This document shows positions 18,399-28,588 of a stretch of 64,000 nt of DNA, piece after piece. Each line of letters opens with the position of its first letter. Positions within the stretch are counted from its first letter, which is position 1. A program made the translations under genes and the position numbers. The stretch spans positions 1 through 64,000 of the forward strand of contig JNKJ01000014.1 in assembly GCA_000702025.1 (NCBI GenBank). The letters run 5' to 3'. A model generated the notes under the pieces. The model saw nothing but the letters and a program-made list of their open reading frames with translations, searched no databases and was not told where the DNA came from. Origin of the DNA: Blautia schinkii DSM 10518 (GTDB lineage: Bacteria; Bacillota; Clostridia; Lachnospirales; Lachnospiraceae).

Positions 18399-19904
18399 TC
18401 AAAATTTCCACACAATATTAATTCCATCCGCAGCTGCCTTCACTGAACAAATCATCTTATCCACTACAAACTGTTTTTCCGAAAAGTCGGCCTCCTCCCA
18501 GTTGCCGATATCCGCCACAATTTTTTCCAACTGCTCCGGCGTAGCTACATTTCCTGCCAAAGCTATAATCTCATCCATCTTTGCCTGACGCTCACGGTCC
18601 ATCTCCTCCACCTTCTTATTTATATAGGTAGTAAGTGCCGCACCCGCGCCCATCAGCGAATCCACAAGACGTGTAATTTCCGCTTCCATTTCATCGAGCT
18701 CCTGCGTAAGCTTGAGAATTCGAGGATTCTGGTGTTCCTTCGTATACCCCAGCGGTGTCTGCGAGCTCCGCAGCTTCTGTAACATCTGCTTATACACAAA
18801 CGATTCCACATCCTCTGTGTAAATTTTTCCACATCCCGGGCAATTCTTATTATTCAGCCGCTTCGTACAACGCAGATACTGCTTTCCGGAACGACTCTTT
18901 ACACTCATCAGAGCATATCCGCAGTGACCACACTTAATCTTTCCCGCCAACCACGTATTCACTGCTCTGCGGTTCGCCTGAATTGTCATATTACTAAACA
19001 GTTTAATCCTGCACTTAAGCCACATTTCAGCAGAAATAAGCCCCTCATGCGGCGCAACTACAAGCATCTGCCCCTTCAGACTCTGAAGCTTATCCTCCTT
19101 CACATTCCTCCCCTGGTACAGATAGCACCCATGCACACCGTCAAACTCCTCCTCCGCACTGGCAATCACAGTCCCCTGGCTTCTGAAAAACCGATACACA
19201 TCCTTATCCGCCCGCACATAAACCGGATTACGCAAAAGCTGTGCCAACATCGGCCGAATTAGCTCTTTCCCATGAAACAACACCCCTTCCGCAGCAAAAA
19301 GCCTGGTAATATCCCCATACGAAGTCTCCGGTTTCTCATACATCTCAAAAATCCTTCGCACATTCGCAGCCTCCTGCGGCTCCTCCACCAGCTTTTTTGT
19401 GTGGATTCCCTGCATTGTAATTTCCTCCAGCCTAAACCCATACGGAGGCTTTCCCCCCATTCGAAAACCCTTCTGACTCCTGGAATAATAAGCATCACTC
19501 ACTCTCTTTTGAATCGTCTCCCTCTCCAGCTGCGCAAAAACAATACAAATATTCAACATTGCCCTTCCCATAGGCGTCGAAGTATCAAACTTCTCCGTAG
19601 ACGACACAAACTCCACCTGATACTGCTGAAACAACTCCATCATATTAGAAAAGTCCAGAATCGACCTGCTGATCCTGTCCAGCTTATAAACGATCACCTT
19701 TGCAATCTCTCCCTTCCGGATATCCTGAATCAGCTGCTGCAGCTGCGGCCGCACAGTGTTTTTCCCACTGTACCCCCGGTCCGCATACTCCTTATAACTC
19801 CCCCCCTTTAGCTCATACTTACAAAACTCAATCTGACTCTCAATCGAAATACTATCCGCCCTGTCCACCGACTGCCTTGCATAAATAGCATTAATACGTT
19901 TCAT
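18399..19904 (-). CDS. Large serine recombinase
   Basis: A 501-residue site-specific recombinase. The resolvase domain starts at the N-terminus with the nucleophile Ser12 in IYARQSVDRADSISIESQ; YKLDRISRSILDF and FDTSTPMGRAMLNI follow. The middle recombinase domain contains RKGFRMGGKPPYGFRLEE, written here as GFRMGGKPPYGFRLEE. A zinc ribbon (KCGHCGYAL ... CPGCGKIY) and a C-terminal coiled coil complete the architecture of phage- and transposon-type large serine integrases. GGAGG lies 6 nt before the ATG. No other phage or conjugation genes are nearby. It faces away from the first surface-protein gene, 367 nt off. Confidence 0.92.
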   Translation of the reverse strand: MKRINAIYARQSVDRADSISIESQIEFCKYELKGGSYKEYADRGYSGKNTVRPQLQQLIQDIRKGEIAKVIVYKLDRISRSILDFSNMMELFQQYQVEFVSSTEKFDTSTPMGRAMLNICIVFAQLERETIQKRVSDAYYSRSQKGFRMGGKPPYGFRLEEITMQGIHTKKLVEEPQEAANVRRIFEMYEKPETSYGDITRLFAAEGVLFHGKELIRPMLAQLLRNPVYVRADKDVYRFFRSQGTVIASAEEEFDGVHGCYLYQGRNVKEDKLQSLKGQMLVVAPHEGLISAEMWLKCRIKLFSNMTIQANRRAVNTWLAGKIKCGHCGYALMSVKSRSGKQYLRCTKRLNNKNCPGCGKIYTEDVESFVYKQMLQKLRSSQTPLGYTKEHQNPRILKLTQELDEMEAEITRLVDSLMGAGAALTTYINKKVEEMDRERQAKMDEIIALAGNVATPEQLEKIVADIGNWEEADFSEKQFVVDKMICSVKAAADGINIVWKF

Positions 19905-19976
19905 GTAATTCCTCCTTTGTGTGAATATTTCTCTTCATCAACATTTTTGTCAACACAAATACGATAACAAATATTT

Positions 19977-19994
19977 AAGAATGTGTACATTCTT
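19977..19994. promoter_or_regulatory. Perfect palindrome upstream of the recombinase gene
   Basis: AAGAATGT and ACATTCTT form perfect 8-bp arms around a GT dinucleotide, about 73 nt before the recombinase start. It could be an autoregulatory operator or part of an attachment site, since serine integrase core sites are near-palindromes around a central dinucleotide. The remainder of 19905-20239 is AT-rich with no gene. Confidence 0.45.
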
Positions 19995-20239
19995 TATTTT
20001 AAAAAAATGAAAATATTTTTTCAAATAGATAGAGGTGATGAGCATATTGTTCTGGATATGGTGGAGACGACCAGGTGAATGGACTTAGAAAAACTTTAAG
20101 AGCCTAAATAGGAAAAAATATAAGTATGCAAAGTAGTATTTTTTCTGATTTATATTCAATTATTTGTACTTATTTGTTTTAAGTCTTGGTCAGGATATTG
20201 ATAAGTAATCTGTTTTAATAATTTTAATTTTGATGATTT

Positions 20240-20271
20240 AACCCCTCCACCACTCAAAGGGGAACTATAAC
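20240..20271 (+). promoter_or_regulatory. Conserved leader hairpin of surface gene 1
   Basis: The 32-nt leader ends at the ATG. CCCCT (20242-20246) can pair with AGGGG (20258-20262), which is the ribosome-binding site, 9 nt before the start. This copy has CACTC instead of CACCC in the loop, leaving the stem intact. Confidence 0.75.
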
Positions 20272-23200
20272 ATGACGAAACTTAAAAACACAAAGAAGGG
20301 CATGGCGAAAAAAGCGCTGAGCATCTCACTCGTCGCAGCAATGCTGGCTACTTCTAATGTTCCGGTTTGGGCTGCGGAGGATATCTTTTCAGATAATAGC
20401 GCGGCTGTAGAGGCTGAGGCTCCGGTTGATGATGTGGATGTATTTTCCGAAGCACCGACTGAAGATGTGGCTCCGGTAATCGAGGAAACAGAGGATGCAA
20501 TTCAAGCGAAAGCCTCCGCTACTACAGGTAATGAATTTTCTGTTGCTTTAACACCCTTCAATTACGATAATAAAGCAGTAGAAAATAATACAATTATTTG
20601 GGGTAAGGGAGATTTAACAGCTGATCTTACTGTTACCGATAATCAGATTGTAGATGGCGTTAATCTTTATGCAGCTTGGAAATTAAACGGAGAAATTGTA
20701 ACTGGTACAGAAACTTCTTTAACTGCTGGCACTACATTACCATGCAAACGTACAATTAATGTTGATCATGCAAACGGAAAACTTGAATTATTTGTTTATG
20801 CAATGAAAGGTGACAGCCGTGTTTGGAGTTATACTTCTGACACAATTAATGTTAAAGCAAAAGAGCTGAGTGATATAGTCAGCAAAGTTGAATTTACAGA
20901 TACTGCATACACTGGAGCTGAGCAGCGGCAAGAAGGAACGATTACTCTGAACAAAGATATAACAGATACCGCTGTTACCAATTTTAATAATTACAATGTA
21001 GCATATACTGGTGATTTAAAAAATGTTACAGATGATGGTGTAACTGTTACATTAACCCCAGGTGAAAATCTGAAAGGATATTCCGGACAGCTTACAGGGA
21101 CTTATAAAATCACTCCAATGGAATTAGATTCTTCTACAGATATCCAGGGAAGAATGACTGCCACTCTGACAAATACAAACTATGTATTTACAGGAAATAA
21201 AACCTCAAAAATCAAGGCGGCTGATATCAAATTAATAGATACAACAACAAAAGCTGATTTATCAGGATACCTCGATGTAGATAAAGATGGTTATGTTGGC
21301 GTAACATTAGCACAAACTGCAGTCGGAAGCAAGGACAAAATCCGGGTTAATATAATTAAAGGCTTGCCTGCAAGTGGTTCTAAGAATTACGAAATTACAG
21401 ACAATAATCCATCTATTCAAGCAGATAATGATATGACGATTGTTGCACGTGATCTTTCTACTGTTACAGCAACTGTACCAAACCAGAGTTATACCGGTAG
21501 CAAGGTTGTAATTGACCCAGATGATGTTAAATTTGTAGATAAGACTTCAAATGAGGAACTTACCCTTGGGGCTGTAGAAGTTACAGTTCCGGATAATGCT
21601 ATTAATCGTGGAGACGGATACGTAGCAACAATCAAACCGGCAGCAGCTAATAAAAACATTACCGGAACTACAACAGGCACTTTCTCTATTTACTCTGAGA
21701 ATATCGGTGCTGCTGAATTTGCGAATGAAAAAAACCTTCCGAGCAAATGTTATACTGGCGAAGCAGTTACATTTACAGCCAGTGAATTAGGAGCCCTTAC
21801 GATTAAAAAAGGTTCTTCTACGACTTCAACACCTATAGAACCAAGTGATTACGAAATCTCCTATGAGAATAATATCAATGCAGGTATTGCTACCCTTGTT
21901 GTTAAAGGCAAAAATAGCTACGCCGGAAGCCGTAAAACAATTAGCTTTAATATCGCACCGGCATCCGTAAGTTCTATTACCAAAAACACAGAAGTTGAGC
22001 TTATAAATGCTAGCGATGCAAAGGATTATAAAGCAGCAATGAATGTTGTTGTAAAAGCAAAAAATACAGCTGGAAAAGAATTTACCTTAACTGAAGGCGC
22101 AGATTATAGCGTAGAATATTCCTTTGACGAGAGTAATAAGGTCGGTGAGAAAGTAGTAGCAACCATTACTGTTACTAACCCTAATTTTAAGGGGACTTCA
22201 AGTGTTAGCACTGTAGTAAGCTCTTCTATTGCAGCAGCTATTTTAAAACCCGACTACATTAAACTGAAAGAAACAAACTTTGTTTACAATGGTAAACCAG
22301 TCACTCCGGAATTTGATATAGTAATTGGCGGTAAGGTAATCAATCCTGCTTACTATGAAGCGTCCTATACCAATAATGTAAATGCTGGTACTGCTACGCT
22401 TACCGTTACCGGAGATAAAAAGAATTACAGTGGAACTGCTAAAATTGATTATACCATTACTCCAGCTAATGCGAATACTCTTAAGGGAGTTATTCCAACC
22501 GAACAATATAGAGGATATTCTATCGAAGTTAGTCCAGATAAAATTGATCTTACATTAAACGGTGAAAAAGTTGACGTTGCAAGCAACTTTAACTTGAGCT
22601 TTGGTGAAAACCTCAATATTGGCGAAGGTACTGTTACATTAACACCTAAGAATGGTAACTTTACTGGCACAAAAACTTTGACTTTCCAGATTACAGGCGA
22701 ATTATTAGCAGCAGGCGGTACATTCAAATATCTGGATAAAGATGGTTTTGATGTTACTGCTAAAAAGAATGATTTATTTACATATGATGGATCAGCTCAT
22801 ACCTTTGACAAAGTTAAATTTGGTTATACAAAGACCCTTGTAGAAGGAACCGATTATGAACTTAAATATGTAGATAACGTATATGGTAAAAAAGATGCCA
22901 ATGGTAAACAGCAGGGTGCTGTATTGGCAATTGCTATTGGGAAATATGGCAGCGCCGGAGTTTACACAGATGCTGATGGTAACAAATATACAAACGTTAT
23001 CAAAGCTGATACTTTTGAAATTACACAGCAGGGTGTAAACGAGAGCAATGTTACTGTATCTAATGGTTCGTATGCAGCAGGACTTCCTGTAAAACCAGAA
23101 GTATCCATTATTGTTAAGGGCGTAAAACTGGTAGAAGGCAAAGACTATGATTTAAATTTAGCTGGAAATAAGGATCTTGTAAATGCAACTGCAGCAAAAA

Positions 23201-24102
23201 CTCTTACTGTAACTATTGAGTTTAAAAACGGTTATAAATATAATGGAACTGCAACCAGTGGTAAATTGACCACTAACTGGGGCATCGACAAGTTCAATCT
23301 TGCTAATGCTGATGTATCTGTAAAAGATGGTAAGTTAGTTGTTAAATGTGGCAGAGTAGATATAGAAGCTGCAGAATATACAACAACAACTAATACTGAC
23401 GGTACTATCACAATTACAGCCGTAAGTACCAGCAAAAATTATACCGGTACTAAAACGGTAAAAGGTAATGGTGAAACAGACGCAGAAAGACCAGTTGCAC
23501 CGGTTATCAGTGCAGTTAACGTCAAAGGAAACAAGGCGACTATCGTACTTGCGGGCGAATCTAATGGAGCTACAGGATATGATTATGTAATCTCTAAATC
23601 CAATGTATTTACTGATAAGGCAAGCCGTGTCGATGTTAAAGCTAATGTTCTTACTACAGAGACTACATTCCAGTATGTGAATCAGGGTGTATATTATGCA
23701 TACCTGCATTCATGGAAACGTGTAGATGGTAAAAAGGTATTTAGTGGATGGTCTAATGCTTATCCGTTTATGATATCTTCCATCACACCAGAACAGCCAA
23801 CAGTAACCAGTGTGAAAGTAACTGGCAAAACCGTAAAGGTTACTTATACAAAATCTGCTAACGCTACTGGCTATGACTTAGTGCTTGGCTCTAAGGTGAA
23901 AAAGGTAAATGGCGAGAAACGTCCGGTTGAATACGGTAAGCTTGTAAAGAAAGTTTACAAAGGAAATACCGTAACTGCTACATTTACTAATGTACCAAAG
24001 GGAACCTACTATGCAGGTCTCCATGCATACAACAGAACTTCTGAGAACAATGGTAAGGTATTTAGTCCATGGTCTAACACAAAGAAAGTAACTGTTAAAT
24101 AA
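20272..24102 (+). CDS. Giant secreted repeat protein 1 (MBG/Ig-like repeats, two Fn3-like domains)
   Basis: A 1276-residue secreted protein, first of seven paralogues. The signal peptide (MTKLKNTKKGMAKKALSI...) ends at VWA, about residue 34, followed by an acidic linker (DIFSDNSAAVEAEAPVDDVD). The middle is built from beta-sandwich repeats marked by YTG/YNG turns, for example FVYNGKPVTPEF near residue 665 followed by NNVNAGTATLTVTG. The last 203 residues are two Fn3-like domains (ATGYDYVISKS, ATGYDLVLGSK) ending NTKKVTVK. No LPXTG, SLH or choline-binding motif is present. Its C-terminus is most like gene 3 (KGNGETDAERPVAP linker). It is convergent with gene 2, separated only by back-to-back terminators. 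Likely a surface or matrix adhesin; function inferred. Confidence 0.85.
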   Translation: MTKLKNTKKGMAKKALSISLVAAMLATSNVPVWAAEDIFSDNSAAVEAEAPVDDVDVFSEAPTEDVAPVIEETEDAIQAKASATTGNEFSVALTPFNYDNKAVENNTIIWGKGDLTADLTVTDNQIVDGVNLYAAWKLNGEIVTGTETSLTAGTTLPCKRTINVDHANGKLELFVYAMKGDSRVWSYTSDTINVKAKELSDIVSKVEFTDTAYTGAEQRQEGTITLNKDITDTAVTNFNNYNVAYTGDLKNVTDDGVTVTLTPGENLKGYSGQLTGTYKITPMELDSSTDIQGRMTATLTNTNYVFTGNKTSKIKAADIKLIDTTTKADLSGYLDVDKDGYVGVTLAQTAVGSKDKIRVNIIKGLPASGSKNYEITDNNPSIQADNDMTIVARDLSTVTATVPNQSYTGSKVVIDPDDVKFVDKTSNEELTLGAVEVTVPDNAINRGDGYVATIKPAAANKNITGTTTGTFSIYSENIGAAEFANEKNLPSKCYTGEAVTFTASELGALTIKKGSSTTSTPIEPSDYEISYENNINAGIATLVVKGKNSYAGSRKTISFNIAPASVSSITKNTEVELINASDAKDYKAAMNVVVKAKNTAGKEFTLTEGADYSVEYSFDESNKVGEKVVATITVTNPNFKGTSSVSTVVSSSIAAAILKPDYIKLKETNFVYNGKPVTPEFDIVIGGKVINPAYYEASYTNNVNAGTATLTVTGDKKNYSGTAKIDYTITPANANTLKGVIPTEQYRGYSIEVSPDKIDLTLNGEKVDVASNFNLSFGENLNIGEGTVTLTPKNGNFTGTKTLTFQITGELLAAGGTFKYLDKDGFDVTAKKNDLFTYDGSAHTFDKVKFGYTKTLVEGTDYELKYVDNVYGKKDANGKQQGAVLAIAIGKYGSAGVYTDADGNKYTNVIKADTFEITQQGVNESNVTVSNGSYAAGLPVKPEVSIIVKGVKLVEGKDYDLNLAGNKDLVNATAAKTLTVTIEFKNGYKYNGTATSGKLTTNWGIDKFNLANADVSVKDGKLVVKCGRVDIEAAEYTTTTNTDGTITITAVSTSKNYTGTKTVKGNGETDAERPVAPVISAVNVKGNKATIVLAGESNGATGYDYVISKSNVFTDKASRVDVKANVLTTETTFQYVNQGVYYAYLHSWKRVDGKKVFSGWSNAYPFMISSITPEQPTVTSVKVTGKTVKVTYTKSANATGYDLVLGSKVKKVNGEKRPVEYGKLVKKVYKGNTVTATFTNVPKGTYYAGLHAYNRTSENNGKVFSPWSNTKKVTVK

Positions 24103-24133
24103 TCCAATTTTGGGTAACAAAATAAGATTCCTA

Positions 24134-24172
24134 CAAAGAAGGAGCCCCGGCCAATGCTGGGGTTCTTTCCTT
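24134..24172 (+). terminator. Terminator of surface gene 1
   Basis: AAAGAAGGAGCCCCGGC folds on GCTGGGGTTCTTT. It is preceded by the family 3' motif GATTCCTACAAAG. Confidence 0.8.
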
Positions 24173-24204
24173 AAATACAAAAAATTCAATACTTCATATA
24201 ATCA

Positions 24205-24236
24205 GAAAGAGCCTCAGCATACGCTGAAGCTCTTTC
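24205..24236 (-). terminator. Terminator of surface gene 2
   Basis: GAAAGAGCCTCAGC pairs with GCTGAAGCTCTTTC over 4 nt. The sequence is identical to the terminator of gene 4 (36052-36083). Confidence 0.85.
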
Positions 24237-24271
24237 TTTGTAGGAATCTTTTATTTATTACCCAAAAGTGA

Positions 24272-27200
24272 TTATTTAACAGTTACTTTCTTGGTATTTG
24301 ACCATGGGCTGAATACCTTACCGTTATTCTCGGAAGTTCTGTTATATGCATGTAATCCTGCATAGTAGGTTCCCTTTGGTACGTTAGTAAAGGTAGCAGT
24401 TACAACATTTCCTTTGGAAACTTTCTTCACAAACTTGCCATACTCAACCGGACGCATTTCACCGTAAACCTTCTTGACCTTAGAACCAAGAACAAGGTCA
24501 TAACCGGTTGCGTTTGCTGCTTTGGTATAAGTAACCTTTACAGTTTTGCCAGTTACTTTAACGCTTGTTACTGTCGGCTGATCCGGTGTAATAGAAGATA
24601 CTACGAACGGATAAGCATTGGACCATGCACTGAAAATCTTCTTGCCGTCAGCGCCACGTTTCCATGAATGCAGGTATGCATAGTATACACCCTGATCTAC
24701 ATAGCGGAATGTGGTCTGAGTGGAAAGTACGTTTGCGTTTACGCCTACACGGCTTGCCTTATCGGAGAATACGTTGGATTTGGAGATAACGTAATCATAT
24801 CCTGTGGATCCTTCTGTATCGCCTGCAAGAACTACAGTTGCTTTATTACCAACAACATTTACCTGCTGGATGAATGGAGCTACTGGTTTGTCATCTGGCT
24901 TCTGGCCTTCAGTTTTTACAGTAGTGGATCCAGTGTAGCTTTTGGATGCTGTATTTGCTGATACAGTATATGTTCCGTCTCCGTTATCCTTGGATGTATA
25001 CTCTGTAGTCGGAACCGGGATATAACCGTTCATTACTGTGGTTACACCGTTGGTTACTTTTACATCACAATCCTTGATATCCTTTTTGTCAATTCCCCAA
25101 GCTGTCTTAACGGATGTTGATCCTTCATATCCGCCTTTTCCAATAACTGTTACATCAAAGATATTTGTATTAGTAACATTGATATAATGGTTATCTGTAG
25201 TATCACCCTCTAATTTTAATACATAGTCTTTGCCTTCTACGAGAGTATTACCTTTAATCTGTACAAGTACCTGCGGCTTAACAGGAAGTCCGCCTGCATA
25301 TACGCCATTCTTAACAGTTACGTTCTGGTCAACGAAATGAACATTTTTGATAGCAAAGGTCATGTACGCTACCACGTTTTTAATCTGGCTTCCATCTGAC
25401 AAGGTCAGAGTTTTGTTTCCTGCATATCCGGTTCCATCTTTAGCCACGGCATATACATAACCAACATTAAATGTATCCTTACCATTAGCTAACTTAGTCT
25501 TTTTACCGGAAATATTGTCAGCATATTTAATCTCAAAATCATTTACGGTTGCTTTTGTTCCAGCTGCTAAGTTTAATTTTGCGGTATCAAATTTAACTTC
25601 TGTCCCATCAAACTCAAAGGCTTTTCCAGTAAAGGAAGTACCAGCTTCATTTGCTGTGTAATCAGTGGTTATGTTTTTACCGTTCTTATCATATACGGCA
25701 ATATCGCCAGTAACAGTCTCTTTGACGATGTTAAATTCGGCAGTAACATTGGTTCCGGTAAAGTTTTTATTACCGTCCACTGGCTTCAGAACAACTGTAC
25801 CAGTACCTGCTTTAATGTTCTCGCCGTAGGAAACTATTTCGAACTGTTTGGTAACGTCGTTTCCGTTTAAGGTAACAGTCATTTCGCCAATACGTGGGCG
25901 AACCTGCTTTCCGGTATAATCCTGGTTCTTCACCTCAACTTTAACCGACTGTGTGTCAGCTGCTGTAATCTGGAACGTTCCGCTGGCTGTTCCGGAATAT
26001 AAATCATTGACACCCTTAACCGTAACTTTACCAGTTCCAACATTTAAATTGCTGCTAATACCAACTACTTCGTATTCGCCCTTTGAACCATATTCTGCTT
26101 TGTCATATAATACAGTTGTGCCGTCTAATACAACGAATTCTGGTGTAATGTTAGCGCCAGTGTAAGTGTAGCTGGACGGATTAACCTGTACCATGCTGTC
26201 GGTAAGTGCTTTTGCAACAATCTGTGTTTTATTTGTAAGCGTTATAACACGGTTCGCACCATTAGGACCAACAAAATTTGGATTGGTAACTGTAATTTTA
26301 GAAATAATGTAGTTACCTATTTCATTTCCAGTTTTACCATCTGTGTTAGGTGCTTTGTCATCATAAGTGTACTCTACAGTATAATCCTTTTCTGTAAGAC
26401 CTTTTACAATAGCTCCGCTCTTATCTTTAGCAGTTACAACTAACGGAACTTTATAATCGTTTGCTGCAGAATTAGCATTATTGTAAGATATAGTTTTAGG
26501 AACTGTCACGCTGGTATCATCAACTTTTAAAGGCTGTATTTCGAATGGAAGCGTGAATGTTTGTCCTACATAGGAACCTGCACTTGGAAGAATTTCTACA
26601 GTTACAGTAGACCATGTAAGGGCAGTGCCTTTTTCGTCATATGTAGCTGCTTCGATGTTTTTGTCATAGGATACAATCTTATAATCATTTTTGGAGATTA
26701 CGAGTTCTTTACCACTTCCATATTTCTCGTCGATGATTTCTAAGCTGCCAAGGTTTGCAGTTGTAGGTTCAATAGCAGAACCTGTATATGCCGGTTTATA
26801 ATTCTCAGTATAGGAGACGCTTTGGATTACGTTATCACCTACGGTAATTTCAATGGTCTGTCCATTAGTTGTGTTGGCGGATGTTGAAGGTGCCGTTACC
26901 GCTACTGAATAAGTGCCGGATTTAAGTTCAGTTCCATCATTAACAACATTATTATCGCTATTTGTTACTTTAATGGTATAGTCTTTACCTTGGCCTAAAA
27001 CTAAGTTTGGAGTACCAGATTCTTTACCGGTAAATGTCAAATACTGACCTATTTCTTCGGGCTTTGTATCTGCCGGGATTTTTCCATACTTCATTCTAAT
27101 AGCAGTAGAAGTCGCAGATAAATCACGTTTTTCTACGTTGACTTTATTCGTACTTGCTGTTGTAAGGGTCGTATCTGTAGTGGCCAATGTAAAGTTATTA

Positions 27201-28381
27201 ATCTTTTTAGCATCAACCTTTACCACAACATTTTGCTTATCATCTGCTTCAGCGACATCACTGCCAGATGTTTTAGGTGCAACATATGCCTCTTCTATTG
27301 CACTATTTGTAATGGCAGCATTAGCATATGTATCTGGTTTTTCTTTCAGGGCAATTTTATCAGCAGGAACGGCAATTTTCTTGCCGGTATACTGATAAGT
27401 TAAAGGCGTTGACAAATCTGCGACTATATCACCCAAACGATATGGTTTTGCGGAGATTTCCGCAGTCGCTGTCAAGGTTCCTGTGTATGGAGAGCCAGCT
27501 TTCGGAGTTGCAGTTATGATAAGCTTTTCTCCTGCATTTAATGCGGTCTGCGTTGGACTTACTGTAAAATAACTTTCTACTCCAGTTTTATCCCAGCCAG
27601 TTGCAGGACTGGTTGTATCCGGCTGAGCTAAACCAGCGATGGTAATAGTATTGGTATCACCGCTGCCGATAGATGTAGTATCACCATAAGTATATACGTG
27701 TCCATTATATACAGGTTTCTTTGTGGATGTATCTGTATCTAGAAGAAGACTCCAGGAAGATAAGTCATATGGTGCAACTTTTACTGAGGCTACAACAACA
27801 TTATAAAATTTTGCAGCAGCATCCTCTCTAAAAATATACAACTCCAGGGTCTTTCCTACATATTTGCTCCAATCTACTGTAGAAGCAACATTAGTCAAAG
27901 TAATACCCATTGCTGATGTGGTACCACCGGTTACATTTCCAGTACAAATAGAAGTATCTTCTCCCTGTACTCTCCATCCGTATTCAAAGTCTTGCAGAGC
28001 AGTACCGTCGGCCTTTTTAGTAATAGAACCGCCTATTGTAATTGTGTCAAGAAATGTTGCTGTTTTTCCCTTAACATCGGTACCGTTTACTGAGAGTGTC
28101 ACTCCACTTACATCGATATCGCTATTAGTAATAGCGTCTGCATAAAGTGCTACATTATCATCTACTTCCTCTGCAATTGGAGCCACGTCTTCAGCCGGAG
28201 TTTGAGTAAATACATCCACATCATCAACCGGAGCCTCAGCCTCTACAGCCACGCTACCATCTGAAAACAGATCCTCCGCAGCCCAAACCGGAACATTAGA
28301 AGTAGCCAGCATTGCTGCGACGAGTGAGATGCTCAGCGCTTTTTTCGCCATGCCCTTCTTTGTGTTTTTAAGTTTCGTCAT
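24272..28381 (-). CDS. Giant secreted repeat protein 2
   Basis: A 1369-residue paralogue with the common signal peptide and the linker EDLFSDGSVAVEAEAPVDDVD. The middle has repeated YxG Ig/MBG-like units, for example SYTYTGANITPEFVVLDG followed by a KVTVKGVNDLYSGTASGTF strand, and VKNQDYTGKQVRPRIGEM. The C-terminal pair of Fn3-like domains belongs to the second subgroup (GQKPDDKPVAPFIQQVNV; shared with 4, 5 and 6). Its last part and terminator are almost identical in DNA to gene 4 except for one patch of about 100 nt. It is convergent with gene 1 and divergent from gene 3. No wall-anchor motif. Exported by Sec. Confidence 0.85.
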   Translation of the reverse strand: MTKLKNTKKGMAKKALSISLVAAMLATSNVPVWAAEDLFSDGSVAVEAEAPVDDVDVFTQTPAEDVAPIAEEVDDNVALYADAITNSDIDVSGVTLSVNGTDVKGKTATFLDTITIGGSITKKADGTALQDFEYGWRVQGEDTSICTGNVTGGTTSAMGITLTNVASTVDWSKYVGKTLELYIFREDAAAKFYNVVVASVKVAPYDLSSWSLLLDTDTSTKKPVYNGHVYTYGDTTSIGSGDTNTITIAGLAQPDTTSPATGWDKTGVESYFTVSPTQTALNAGEKLIITATPKAGSPYTGTLTATAEISAKPYRLGDIVADLSTPLTYQYTGKKIAVPADKIALKEKPDTYANAAITNSAIEEAYVAPKTSGSDVAEADDKQNVVVKVDAKKINNFTLATTDTTLTTASTNKVNVEKRDLSATSTAIRMKYGKIPADTKPEEIGQYLTFTGKESGTPNLVLGQGKDYTIKVTNSDNNVVNDGTELKSGTYSVAVTAPSTSANTTNGQTIEITVGDNVIQSVSYTENYKPAYTGSAIEPTTANLGSLEIIDEKYGSGKELVISKNDYKIVSYDKNIEAATYDEKGTALTWSTVTVEILPSAGSYVGQTFTLPFEIQPLKVDDTSVTVPKTISYNNANSAANDYKVPLVVTAKDKSGAIVKGLTEKDYTVEYTYDDKAPNTDGKTGNEIGNYIISKITVTNPNFVGPNGANRVITLTNKTQIVAKALTDSMVQVNPSSYTYTGANITPEFVVLDGTTVLYDKAEYGSKGEYEVVGISSNLNVGTGKVTVKGVNDLYSGTASGTFQITAADTQSVKVEVKNQDYTGKQVRPRIGEMTVTLNGNDVTKQFEIVSYGENIKAGTGTVVLKPVDGNKNFTGTNVTAEFNIVKETVTGDIAVYDKNGKNITTDYTANEAGTSFTGKAFEFDGTEVKFDTAKLNLAAGTKATVNDFEIKYADNISGKKTKLANGKDTFNVGYVYAVAKDGTGYAGNKTLTLSDGSQIKNVVAYMTFAIKNVHFVDQNVTVKNGVYAGGLPVKPQVLVQIKGNTLVEGKDYVLKLEGDTTDNHYINVTNTNIFDVTVIGKGGYEGSTSVKTAWGIDKKDIKDCDVKVTNGVTTVMNGYIPVPTTEYTSKDNGDGTYTVSANTASKSYTGSTTVKTEGQKPDDKPVAPFIQQVNVVGNKATVVLAGDTEGSTGYDYVISKSNVFSDKASRVGVNANVLSTQTTFRYVDQGVYYAYLHSWKRGADGKKIFSAWSNAYPFVVSSITPDQPTVTSVKVTGKTVKVTYTKAANATGYDLVLGSKVKKVYGEMRPVEYGKFVKKVSKGNVVTATFTNVPKGTYYAGLHAYNRTSENNGKVFSPWSNTKKVTVK

Positions 28382-28413
28382 GTTATAGTTCCCCTTTGCG
28401 GGGTGGAGGGGTT
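28382..28413 (-). promoter_or_regulatory. Conserved leader hairpin of surface gene 2
   Basis: Same 32-nt leader. Here the loop reads CCACCCCGC, so an alternative stem CCCC-GCAAA-GGGG closer to the ribosome site is also possible. The outer CCCCT/AGGGG pairing is retained. Confidence 0.75.
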
Positions 28414-28475
28414 GTATTTGCTGGGATTTTACAAGAATATTTAGGACATGTTTAGCAGATTTATTTATATAAGAA

Positions 28476-28486
28476 GATTTATATCT
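28476..28486 (-). promoter_or_regulatory. Shared upstream box AGATATAAATC (gene 2)
   Basis: The box begins 105 nt before the gene 2 start and is followed by TTCTTATATAAA. The same box occurs at the same distance before genes 5 and 6. Probably part of the promoter or an activator site. Confidence 0.5.
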
Positions 28487-28552
28487 TTATTTTAATCATG
28501 CATTAAAGATATTTTTATGCTTATACAGTACACAATATGGAATTCAAACTGA

Positions 28553-28588
28553 AAAAGCCCTGCGGTAATATCTTTCCACAGAGCTTTT
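28553..28588 (-). terminator. Probable terminator of the RhuM gene
   Basis: AAAAGCTCTGTGG pairs with CCGCAGGGCTTTT allowing two G-U pairs, with a T-rich 3' side on the minus strand. It lies about 120 nt beyond the RhuM stop. Nothing else of note is seen in 28589-28710. Confidence 0.6.

Noticed and set aside
18399..19904. Prophage or conjugative element marked by the recombinase
   Set aside because: No capsid, terminase, relaxase or replication genes appear within the window, so only an orphan recombinase is claimed.
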